Origin: Nocardia cyriacigeorgica
Lineage (GTDB): Bacteria > Actinomycetota > Actinomycetes > Mycobacteriales > Mycobacteriaceae
DNA length: 64,000 bases
Assembly: GCF_010868145.1 (NCBI RefSeq)
Contig: NZ_JAAGUY010000002.1
Coordinates: forward strand, 328,245-392,244
Direction of reading: 5' to 3'
A program made the position numbers and the translations under genes. This document shows positions 55,851 to 63,092 of this stretch, piece by piece (position 1 is the first letter of the stretch; each line of letters starts with the position of its first letter). The notes under the pieces were generated by a model. That model made no database searches and was not told the origin of the DNA. It saw only the letters and a program-made list of their open reading frames with translations.

Positions 55851-56006
55851 GTCGATCGACGATCCCCGGATGCCCGACCTCAGCTTTGGTTGGGCGACGA
55901 CCGAATCACCACGGCCGTCCGCCGTGTCCTCGGCCAGGAGGCATTCGCGTCCGCCTTCGCCGCCGGATACGACGACCGAGATCTGTTCGCCCGCCAGACC
56001 TCGTGA
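55851..56006 (+). pseudogene. Remnant of a LuxR/AfsR-type regulator C-terminus
   Basis: In one plus frame, after a TAA at about 55848, the reading RRVLGQEAFASAFAAGYDD followed shortly by a TGA at 56006 resembles the very end of large ATPase-type LuxR/AfsR regulators (pattern L-G-x-x-x-F-x-x-A-F-x-x-G). No start codon and no upstream part remain. It may be debris from a rearrangement at this junction. The match is short, so this is tentative. Confidence 0.35.
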
Positions 56007-56020
56007 AACCCTGCGCCAGC

Positions 56021-56782
56021 TCAGTACTGCTGCTGCCCCGCCAGCTGCTGAGCGACCACACCTTGGATCCGTTGCAGCCCAGGCACGGTCATCCCGCTCT
56101 GCAACTGGCCCTCGATCGTGCGGACCAATGCCGAATCGCTCATCACCTTCTCGCTCGACTGAATCAGCACGGTTCCAGCGCCGGTGAAGTCGAACTGGCG
56201 TTCCTCGCCGGAGTTGACGCCGAACCGGGCGGCGCCCGCGGCGAGGAAGCTCGAGACCCAGCGTTGGTCGTAGTGGTGGCTGGGGGAGGGGCAATCGGCC
56301 CAGCCGACAAGAGATTCCGGGTCGACTCGCAGCGGCGGTTCGGCGAACATGACCGGGCCGTTGGAGGAGGCGAGGAATTTGCCGGTGCCGATGAGGGTGA
56401 GGAAGCCGGGCACGATGGACTGGTTCAAGGCCAGCCCCGGCTCGAAGGCGAGCAGGTTGGCGGCCCGGATGGTGAGGTTGCCGTCGTCGAGATCGTAGGA
56501 ATTGATGTCGTAGCCGCGGTCACCGATGATCAGAGTGCCCTGGCCCTCGGCCACGACATAGTCGCTGGTGAACAGTGGTGCGGAGAACTGCTGCGACACC
56601 ATGTGCATCAGCGAGCCCTGGAGTCCGTGGGTGAGCAGCTGGAACTGGATCTGCCCGTAGTAGGCGATCATCGCGCCCTTGCGCATGAACCACGGCTTGT
56701 TCAGGTCGATGCAGTAGGCGTAGCTGTTGTCAGGGATGTTGTCGCTCTCACCGAGATTCATCGGGTTCAGGATCTGGCTCAT
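56021..56782 (-). CDS. AIM24-family protein (third of three)
   Basis: A 253-aa beta-rich protein of the AIM24/TRAP-like family (PF01987 type). RKGAMIAYYGQIQFQLL, then EGQGTLIIGDRGYDINSYDLDDGNLTIRAANLLAFEPGL and ERQFDFTGAGTVLIQSSE are the family strands. Longest of the three copies. These proteins are linked to Ter loci in comparative studies but no activity is known. The ATG at 56782 (MSQILNPMNL) comes 2 bp after the stop of the preceding copy. Confidence 0.88.
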   Translation of the reverse strand: MSQILNPMNLGESDNIPDNSYAYCIDLNKPWFMRKGAMIAYYGQIQFQLLTHGLQGSLMHMVSQQFSAPLFTSDYVVAEGQGTLIIGDRGYDINSYDLDDGNLTIRAANLLAFEPGLALNQSIVPGFLTLIGTGKFLASSNGPVMFAEPPLRVDPESLVGWADCPSPSHHYDQRWVSSFLAAGAARFGVNSGEERQFDFTGAGTVLIQSSEKVMSDSALVRTIEGQLQSGMTVPGLQRIQGVVAQQLAGQQQY

Positions 56783-56784
56783 AG

Positions 56785-57486
56785 TCACAATTTCTCTTCG
56801 GAGGCCTGGACGTAGACGACACCCTGTCCTACGCAATGCAATTGCATGGCTTCGCCGGAACCTCGACCGACGGCGTCGCGCCAGCTCAGCGCGGATTTCA
56901 GCTCGGTCTGCACATTGCCGTAGGCGGCGACGAACGCCTGCGGATCCACCACGATCGGATTCGGGCCACCGACCGGCAGCTCCAGGAAACCGCCGTGCGC
57001 GAGTAGTACCGCACTGCCCTGACCGGACAGCTGGGTGGTGAACATGCCCTGCCCGGTCATCGCGCCGGAGGCGGCACCGCGCAGCGCGCCCATCAGACCG
57101 CCGCCCCCGCCCCCACTACCGCCACCGGAGCTCATCACCGACACCACCGAACTCTGTAGTCCTGCCGTATGGGCAAGCAGGCGTGAGGCTTCCACCCGCA
57201 GCGTCGCGCCGGGCTGCATCTGCACCACCTGGACTTCGAGCCCGGCGAATCCGTAGTGCACCTCGCCGTTGCCCTGGGCCAGCATGGTGCTTTCGTGCTC
57301 GCCCTGCATCATCCGGCCGGCGATCCGCATGATCCCGCCACCGCCCATGCCCTGGCCGCCGGGAATCTGATGCGGCGCAAAGGAGACGTCGCCGGTGTAG
57401 AACAGCATCGCCCCGGCGCGGGCGGCCACACCGCCCGCCATACCGACGTTGACCCTGACGACCTTGCCGTTGACCTTCTCGAACAT
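56785..57486 (-). CDS. AIM24-family protein with Gly-rich insert (second of three)
   Basis: A 233-aa AIM24 protein. RAGAMLFYTGDVSF, EVQVVQMQPGATLRVEASRLLAHTAGLQ and GQGMFTTQLSGQGSAVLLAHGG give the fold. Between them is a loop of ten glycines and serines ([15 protein letters not shown]), which may be flexible. The ATG at 57486 lies 5 bp after the stop of the first copy, so all three AIM24 genes form one operon. Confidence 0.88.
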   Translation of the reverse strand: MFEKVNGKVVRVNVGMAGGVAARAGAMLFYTGDVSFAPHQIPGGQGMGGGGIMRIAGRMMQGEHESTMLAQGNGEVHYGFAGLEVQVVQMQPGATLRVEASRLLAHTAGLQSSVVSVMSSGGGSGGGGGGLMGALRGAASGAMTGQGMFTTQLSGQGSAVLLAHGGFLELPVGGPNPIVVDPQAFVAAYGNVQTELKSALSWRDAVGRGSGEAMQLHCVGQGVVYVQASEEKL

Positions 57487-57491
57487 CGTCC

Positions 57492-58115
57492 CTACCGTTC
57501 CGCGGGCTGGATCGCTACGACGCCCTGGCCATCCCAGCGCAGCGAGAATGCCTCGCCCGCATCCTGTCCGACGACGGTGCGCCAGGAGACGTCGGTGACG
57601 AACGACTGATTGAGATTGCCGCGCGCGGCGACGAACGCGTCCGGGTCGACCACCAGCGGGAACTGCGGCGTCACTTCCAGATGGATGAGCGGCCCGCCCG
57701 CCGACAGCAACGCGACCTGGCCTTGACCGCTCACCGTTGTGGTGAACAGGCCTTGACCGCTGGAGGCCCCGCGCAGCCCGGCGAAGCGGACGTCGGTGCG
57801 CAGGTTGCCGCAGAAGGCCAGTAGCTGTTGCGATTCCACTTGGAGCGTCTCGTTGTTCAGGTTGATGACCGAGACGTGCTGGCCGTTGACCGCGAAGAAC
57901 ACCCGGCCGTGGCCGCCACATTCCATCAGCGAGAGCTTCTCGCCGGTTGCCCGTCGCTTGAGCCCGGCGACCACGCCGTCACCGCCGCCGAATCCGGCGG
58001 ACTTGAACTGGACGTTTCCTTCGTAGGCGATCATCGACCCGGAGATCGCGCGCAGGCTGGTGCCCGCGAGATGAGCTTCGATCACCTTCTTCGACTGTTC
58101 GAACAGTTGCGCCAT
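57492..58115 (-). CDS. AIM24-family protein (first of three)
   Basis: A 207-aa AIM24 protein and head of the operon. SGSMIAYEGNVQFKSAGFGGGDG, HVSVINLNNETLQVESQQLLAF and GQGLFTTTVSGQGQVALLSAGG are the shared strands. It is divergent from the double-TerD gene across 260 bp and is probably expressed in the same stress. Confidence 0.9.
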   Translation of the reverse strand: MAQLFEQSKKVIEAHLAGTSLRAISGSMIAYEGNVQFKSAGFGGGDGVVAGLKRRATGEKLSLMECGGHGRVFFAVNGQHVSVINLNNETLQVESQQLLAFCGNLRTDVRFAGLRGASSGQGLFTTTVSGQGQVALLSAGGPLIHLEVTPQFPLVVDPDAFVAARGNLNQSFVTDVSWRTVVGQDAGEAFSLRWDGQGVVAIQPAER

Positions 58116-58376
58116 GGGGAGTTTGCCTGTCGTGTGGATGAGGGAACACGGGCAATCCCCCCATGCTCCGAAAGCGTCGCCGCCACCCTAATCGACGTCG
58201 GCGACCGATGTAGACGTGAGTCTGGAGCCGGTGGCTGTCCACTCCCGTCGTGCTGTGCGCCACGGAGGGGCGAGTCTTACGAGCCCCGCGAACACGTGGC
58301 GCCGCAGGCGACACAAATTAGACAGAGCTTTCTCGTAGAGTGGCTTCCGTACGCACCGACAAGCGAAGGGTCGAAC

Positions 58377-59741
58377 TTGTCCGCAACACTCGCCAAGGGC
58401 CAGAACGGTCCGCTGCCCGGCAACGACGTGGTGGTTTCCATTCAGTTGACTGCGCAGGCCGATTTGTCCGCGCTCCTGGTCACCGAACAGGGCAAGGTGC
58501 GTTCCGACGCAGACTTCGTGTTCTTCAACCAGCCGAGCGGGCCGGGGGTGAATCTGCAGCCGGGCCCGGCCGGTCAGCCCGCCTCGCTGGCGGTGTCGTT
58601 GAACGCGGTGCCCGCCGACATCGATCAGATCCGCGCCGTCATCACCCTCGACGACGCGACCAGCAACTTCGGGCGGTTCCCGGCCCCGACGGCCGTCGTA
58701 TCGGATTCGTCGGGTAACCAGCTGTTCGAGTACCGCATCGACGGCCTCGATACCGAGTCGATCGTCATCGCGCTCGAGCTCTACCGGCGTCAGGGCGCGT
58801 GGAAGGTACGTGCGGTCGGACAGGGTTACGCCGGTGGGTTCGCGGCCCTGGTCACCGACCACGGCGTGACCGTCGACGACTCGCCCCCTCCTGCTCCTGC
58901 GCCGCAGCCTGCTCCGGTCCCGCCGCAGCCTGCTCCGGTCCCGCCGCAGGCGCAGCCCGCGTACCCGACGCAGCCGCCGCCGCACGCCGCACCACCGCAG
59001 GGCGGCTACCCCGCGCCCCCGCCGGCCACCGCGCCCTACCCGGCCCAGGGTGGCGGGTATCCGCCGCCGCCGGGACCGGGTGCCGGCTATCCGCCGCCCG
59101 GCGCGCCGGTGCCACCTCCGCCGCCGCAGCAGCAGGGCGAGGTCAGCCTGAGCAAGGACCGGCCGGTCAGTCTGCAGAAGGGGCAGCGGGTCACGCTGCG
59201 CAAGGAGGGCGGCACCGCGCTCACCTTCGTCAAAATGGGTCTTGGCTGGGATCCGGTGCGTAGCCGCGGCATGTTCGGCAACCGCACCGTCGATATCGAC
59301 CTGGACGCGTCGGTGGTCATGTTCGCCGATATGAATCCCGCGGACGTCGCCTACTACGGGCAGCTGAGCTCCAAGGACGGCTCGGTCCGTCACCAGGGTG
59401 ACAACCTGACCGGTGAGGGTGAGGGCGACGACGAGATGATCCTGGTGGATCTGACCCGGATCCCCGCGCACATCAGCACGCTGTTCTTCATCGTCACCTC
59501 CTACAAGGGGCACACCTTCGAACAGGTGCAGAACGCCTTCTGCCGCCTGATCGACGGCGGCAACAATGCCGAGCTGGCCCGCTACACCCTCGCGGGTGGT
59601 ATGCCGTTCACCGCGATGGCGATGGCGAAGGTGTACCGCGTCGGCGGTGACTGGAAGATGCAGGCGCTCGGAGAGGGCTTCCACGCCAAGCATCCCGGCG
59701 AGGCGGTGCCACAGCTCGGCCGTTTCATTTCGGCCAACTGA
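58377..59741 (+). CDS. Double-TerD protein with Pro-rich linker
   Basis: A 454-aa protein with two TerD domains. The first (residues 1-165) keeps the fold (VVVSIQLT, DFVFFNQ, IALELYRRQGAWKVRAVGQGY) but lacks the acidic calcium loop, having GPGVNLQPGPAG there instead. A Pro/Ala/Gln/Gly linker of about 90 residues follows. The second (from about 258) is canonical with DIDLDAS and GDNLTGEGEGDDE. The start is the TTG at 58377 with GAAGGG 7 bases upstream. It heads a unit with the following TerD-like gene. Confidence 0.88.
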   Translation: MSATLAKGQNGPLPGNDVVVSIQLTAQADLSALLVTEQGKVRSDADFVFFNQPSGPGVNLQPGPAGQPASLAVSLNAVPADIDQIRAVITLDDATSNFGRFPAPTAVVSDSSGNQLFEYRIDGLDTESIVIALELYRRQGAWKVRAVGQGYAGGFAALVTDHGVTVDDSPPPAPAPQPAPVPPQPAPVPPQAQPAYPTQPPPHAAPPQGGYPAPPPATAPYPAQGGGYPPPPGPGAGYPPPGAPVPPPPPQQQGEVSLSKDRPVSLQKGQRVTLRKEGGTALTFVKMGLGWDPVRSRGMFGNRTVDIDLDASVVMFADMNPADVAYYGQLSSKDGSVRHQGDNLTGEGEGDDEMILVDLTRIPAHISTLFFIVTSYKGHTFEQVQNAFCRLIDGGNNAELARYTLAGGMPFTAMAMAKVYRVGGDWKMQALGEGFHAKHPGEAVPQLGRFISAN

Positions 59742-59758
59742 GGGAACCGACGGGGGTT

Positions 59759-61309
59759 GTGGACGTGAGGCAACTGACGGCAGGGCAGAACGTACCCCTG
59801 ACCGCGGAGGTGGTGCGGTTCGGTGTGCATGCCGATGCCGCACTGGACATCTCGGCGTTGGTGGTGGCCGATGACCTGCGGGTCTCGGCCGCCGACGATG
59901 TCGTCACCGGTACGAGGACCGCGACGACGGGCGTGCAGCTCGGCGAGGACGGGATCACCGTTACCCTCGCCGAGGTCCGGGCAGACGCGCAGGCGGTGCT
60001 GCTGGTGGCGAGCACGGCCGGGCAGCCGGTCGAACTCGGCAAAGTGGTCGCCGAACTATCCGAGAGTGGTACGGCCACAGTCGAGTTCGCCATCGCACCT
60101 GCCGCTGGTGAGCGCGCGCTGATCTGTCTGGAGGTGTACCGGCGTCAGGGCGCGTGGAAGGTGCGTGCGGTCGGGCAGGGTTATGCTGGCGGACTCGCCG
60201 AACTGTTGCAGGCGCATGGCGCAGCAGGATTCGTTCCCGCTGCCGCGGCTTCCGCTGCCCCGCACGCGGATCCGTACGCCATGGCACCGCCCACACCGGG
60301 CGGCAACCCGCTCGAGGTCGGCCACGGTCTGGAACGGCTGTGGATGATCTTCGAGGACGCCGCGCGGTCGGCCGCGGCGCTGATCTCGGCACGGGATTAC
60401 GCCGCCAAACGCCTCGATCAGGAACTGTCCGAAGCGGTGTCCGACCCGGCAACAAGGAACACCCCGGCCGCGGAAACCGCACGGGTGAACGCGCAGCGTC
60501 GCCACGACGAGCTCAACGCCACCGCCGAAGCCAACCACGGCCGCGATAGCGAGCAGTTGGTGCGTGAACTCGCCGAGGCCGACCAGGCGTTGCCGCGCTC
60601 GCTGGCTTCCTGGGAATCACCGGCCTGGGATCGTGCGCCCGTGACGTCGGACGGGATCCGGCTCGGCGAGCTGTACGCCATCGACCGTGGCGCGCTGCGG
60701 ATTCCGTACTGTGTGCCGGTCCCGCTGAATCGTCCGCTGTGGATCGATACCGAATCCTCGTCGGCGGTCGCGCCGGTCGTCGGTGCGCTGCTGGCCCGTC
60801 TCGTGGCCGCCGCACCGCAACGCAGAACCGTCGTCGATGTCATCGACCTGACCGGCGCCTTCACCGGCCTCACCGATCTGTTGGCTCCGGTACTCGGCGG
60901 TCCGCCGATCACCGACCACACCGAGATCTCGGCCCGGCTGAAAACTCTGGCCGACGCCGCCGAACTCGCCGAAATGGCCTACAACAGCGGTGCGGGTACT
61001 CCGCCGGCTGAACACCGGGTCCTGGTGGCGGCGGATTTCCCGCACGGCTATCAGGCCACCGATGTCCAGCGCCTCGGCTCGCTGCTCACGCGCGGTGATC
61101 TGATCGGGCTGTCCACGGTGATCGTCGGCGGCAATGAGTCCGATGCCGAGGACGCGATGGTCGCGGCTCTGTCGCAGGCGTGCCGTCATCTGCCGACGGT
61201 AGCGGGAACCCCGCTGTTCGATCCGTGGACCGGCAGCGCATGGGAGCTCGATCTCGATCTGCTGCCGCAGGAACCGGAGCGACAGGCACGCATCCTGCGG
61301 GCCCACTGA
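59759..61309 (+). CDS. TerD protein with degenerate FtsK/HerA-like C-terminal part
   Basis: A 516-aa protein. Residues 1-160 are a TerD-type domain lacking the calcium loop and very like the first domain of the preceding protein (VYRRQGAWKVRAVGQGYAGG). A helical region follows. From about 295 on, the pattern (LGELYAIDRGALRIPYCVPVPL, LLARLVAAAPQRRTVVDVIDLTG, DLLAPVLGG, HRVLVAADFPHG, GLSTVIVGG) resembles FtsK/HerA-type ATPases found with TerD, but no Walker A GxxxxGK is present. It may be a non-catalytic scaffold. Starts at a GTG 15 bp after the previous stop. Confidence 0.75.
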   Translation: MDVRQLTAGQNVPLTAEVVRFGVHADAALDISALVVADDLRVSAADDVVTGTRTATTGVQLGEDGITVTLAEVRADAQAVLLVASTAGQPVELGKVVAELSESGTATVEFAIAPAAGERALICLEVYRRQGAWKVRAVGQGYAGGLAELLQAHGAAGFVPAAAASAAPHADPYAMAPPTPGGNPLEVGHGLERLWMIFEDAARSAAALISARDYAAKRLDQELSEAVSDPATRNTPAAETARVNAQRRHDELNATAEANHGRDSEQLVRELAEADQALPRSLASWESPAWDRAPVTSDGIRLGELYAIDRGALRIPYCVPVPLNRPLWIDTESSSAVAPVVGALLARLVAAAPQRRTVVDVIDLTGAFTGLTDLLAPVLGGPPITDHTEISARLKTLADAAELAEMAYNSGAGTPPAEHRVLVAADFPHGYQATDVQRLGSLLTRGDLIGLSTVIVGGNESDAEDAMVAALSQACRHLPTVAGTPLFDPWTGSAWELDLDLLPQEPERQARILRAH

Positions 61310-61321
61310 CGCCGCGCGGCC

Positions 61322-61343
61322 GAGCCGGTGCGTACTCCGGCTC
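61322..61343. terminator. Bidirectional hairpin between TerD-like and GT87 genes
   Basis: GAGCCGG / CCGGCTC is a 7-bp stem with an 8-base loop; it covers the stop codon of the GT87 gene and follows the convergent TerD-like gene by 12 bp. Confidence 0.5.
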
Positions 61344-63081
61344 AGCCGGTGCGGACCGGCCCCTCCTTGGGCCGCAACCTTTCCGGCAGCCAGGGCAGCA
61401 GCGGGTCCGGTGCGTGGTCGAGCTGCCCGCCGACCGGATCGTCGACGAAATCGTGGCGCACCAGGTCCTCGTCGGGACGGTAGATCTGCCGCACGATCAG
61501 CGCACATACCGTGATCACCGCGATATCGCGCAGCACCACCGCACCGGTGAACCACTGCTCCGGCAGGCCCTTTCGGTCGATCCCGAGGTAGTAGAACATG
61601 CGTGGCACCCACACAAGGGCATCGATCGTCATCCAGGCCAGCAGGATTCGGCGATGCGGTAGCGCGAGCACGGCCAGCGGAACCAGCCACAGCGAATACT
61701 GCGGGCTCCACACCTTGTTGGTGAGCAGGAACGCGGCGATCACCAGGAAGCACAGCTGTGCCAGGCGTGGCCTGCGCGGCGCCGTCAGGCCGATGTAGGC
61801 GATCACCAGGCAGGCGATGACGAACAGCGTCAGCGACACCAGGTTGAGGATCGTCGGTGGCTCACCATGTTCGAGCACACCGTCGAAACCAGGCCAACCG
61901 GTGAACGAGGTGATCACGTTGTAGATCGAATCCGGATCGGCGTGCCTGCTGGTGTTGAGCCGGAAGAACTCCTGCCACCCGGTCGGATACAGCGCGGCGA
62001 TCGGGAGATTGACGATCATCCAGGTGCCCGCCGCGGCCCCGACGGTCAGCCCCGCCGCACCGAGGGGGCGTGTGCCGAGAATGCGTACCCGATGGGGAAT
62101 CTCGCGGACCCATGCACGCGCCGCCGGTAGTCCGTCGATTTCGTTCAACCGGATCTTGATATGTGCGCTCGGCGTGCGCTGCATCGGGTCGGCGCGCAGG
62201 CACAGCACCAGAATCGGGCCGAGAAGCAGCAGTGGATACAGTTTCGCCGCACCGCCAAGACCCAGCAGCACACCCGCCAGCACTGGGCGTTTGCGTGCCC
62301 AGGCCAGCAGGCCGGTCGCCGCGAAAGCCGTTGCCAAGGCATCGAAATTGGTGAACCCGTGCACGATCACCAGCGGCGAGCAGGCCGCCAGCGCGGCATC
62401 CCAGACCCGGCGCCCGGCCAAGAGCGCCGTCGCCCATACGGTGACCAGCCAGGCAAGCGCCAGGCCTACGGCAATCACATTGAAGTAGATGACCACTTGC
62501 AGTGCGCCCGGTAGTGGCCCGGCATCCCAGCTCTTGGCGATCTGCATCGACACGTACTGGTACAGGCCCGACAGCACCGGATACTCCATGTGCCGGGTTT
62601 CGGTACCGCCGTCGGGCGTTTCCTCGATCCAGGACTTCTTGTACGGGAACGCGCCTTCGTTCAACCGCTCCGCACCGTAGAGCGGGACGGTGTCCGAATA
62701 GCACATGGCCACGTACTGACGGCCGTCGTTCCAGTCGAGGGTGAGCCCGCCGTTCGCGCTCTCGGTCTGCTGGATGCAGGCGGCCTTGGTGCCCCAGCCG
62801 AGAGCGAGGAACAGCACCGTGAACAGGAACAGCACCCGCACCGGTGTCCAGAACCGCGCCCGGCCGATCAGCGCATGATCACCGACCGGACCGCCGACCA
62901 CCGTGCACAGCTGTGCCGTCAGGGAATCGTTGCGGCTTGGCCGGTCTCGGGCGTCGGCCGACCGGAGATCGGGGGCGAGCGGAGCAGGGGAGTCGTACCG
63001 CACGCCACCGGACCGGTCGGCCGTCCCACCGGTGTGCGCGCTCCCATTGGTCGGCTCGCCCACCAGTCGCTGATCGGTCAC
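61342..63081 (-). CDS. GT87-type membrane mannosyltransferase (Rv0051-like)
   Basis: A 579-aa GT-C fold membrane protein with about ten helices and a charged N-terminal cytoplasmic part of 75 residues. CYSDTVPLYGAERLNEGAFPY after the first helix, EYPVLSGLYQYVSM, FDALATAFAATGLLAWARKRPVLAGVLLGLGGAAKLYP and NKVWSPQYSLWLVPLAVL are the family pattern. It follows the ponA1-type gene by 11 bp, as the Rv0051 membrane protein follows ponA1 in M. tuberculosis, so it is the likely orthologue. Likely role in lipoarabinomannan/lipomannan or other glycan elongation. GTG start. Confidence 0.87.
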   Translation of the reverse strand: MTDQRLVGEPTNGSAHTGGTADRSGGVRYDSPAPLAPDLRSADARDRPSRNDSLTAQLCTVVGGPVGDHALIGRARFWTPVRVLFLFTVLFLALGWGTKAACIQQTESANGGLTLDWNDGRQYVAMCYSDTVPLYGAERLNEGAFPYKKSWIEETPDGGTETRHMEYPVLSGLYQYVSMQIAKSWDAGPLPGALQVVIYFNVIAVGLALAWLVTVWATALLAGRRVWDAALAACSPLVIVHGFTNFDALATAFAATGLLAWARKRPVLAGVLLGLGGAAKLYPLLLLGPILVLCLRADPMQRTPSAHIKIRLNEIDGLPAARAWVREIPHRVRILGTRPLGAAGLTVGAAAGTWMIVNLPIAALYPTGWQEFFRLNTSRHADPDSIYNVITSFTGWPGFDGVLEHGEPPTILNLVSLTLFVIACLVIAYIGLTAPRRPRLAQLCFLVIAAFLLTNKVWSPQYSLWLVPLAVLALPHRRILLAWMTIDALVWVPRMFYYLGIDRKGLPEQWFTGAVVLRDIAVITVCALIVRQIYRPDEDLVRHDFVDDPVGGQLDHAPDPLLPWLPERLRPKEGPVRTG

Positions 63082-63092
63082 GGCACCCGAGG

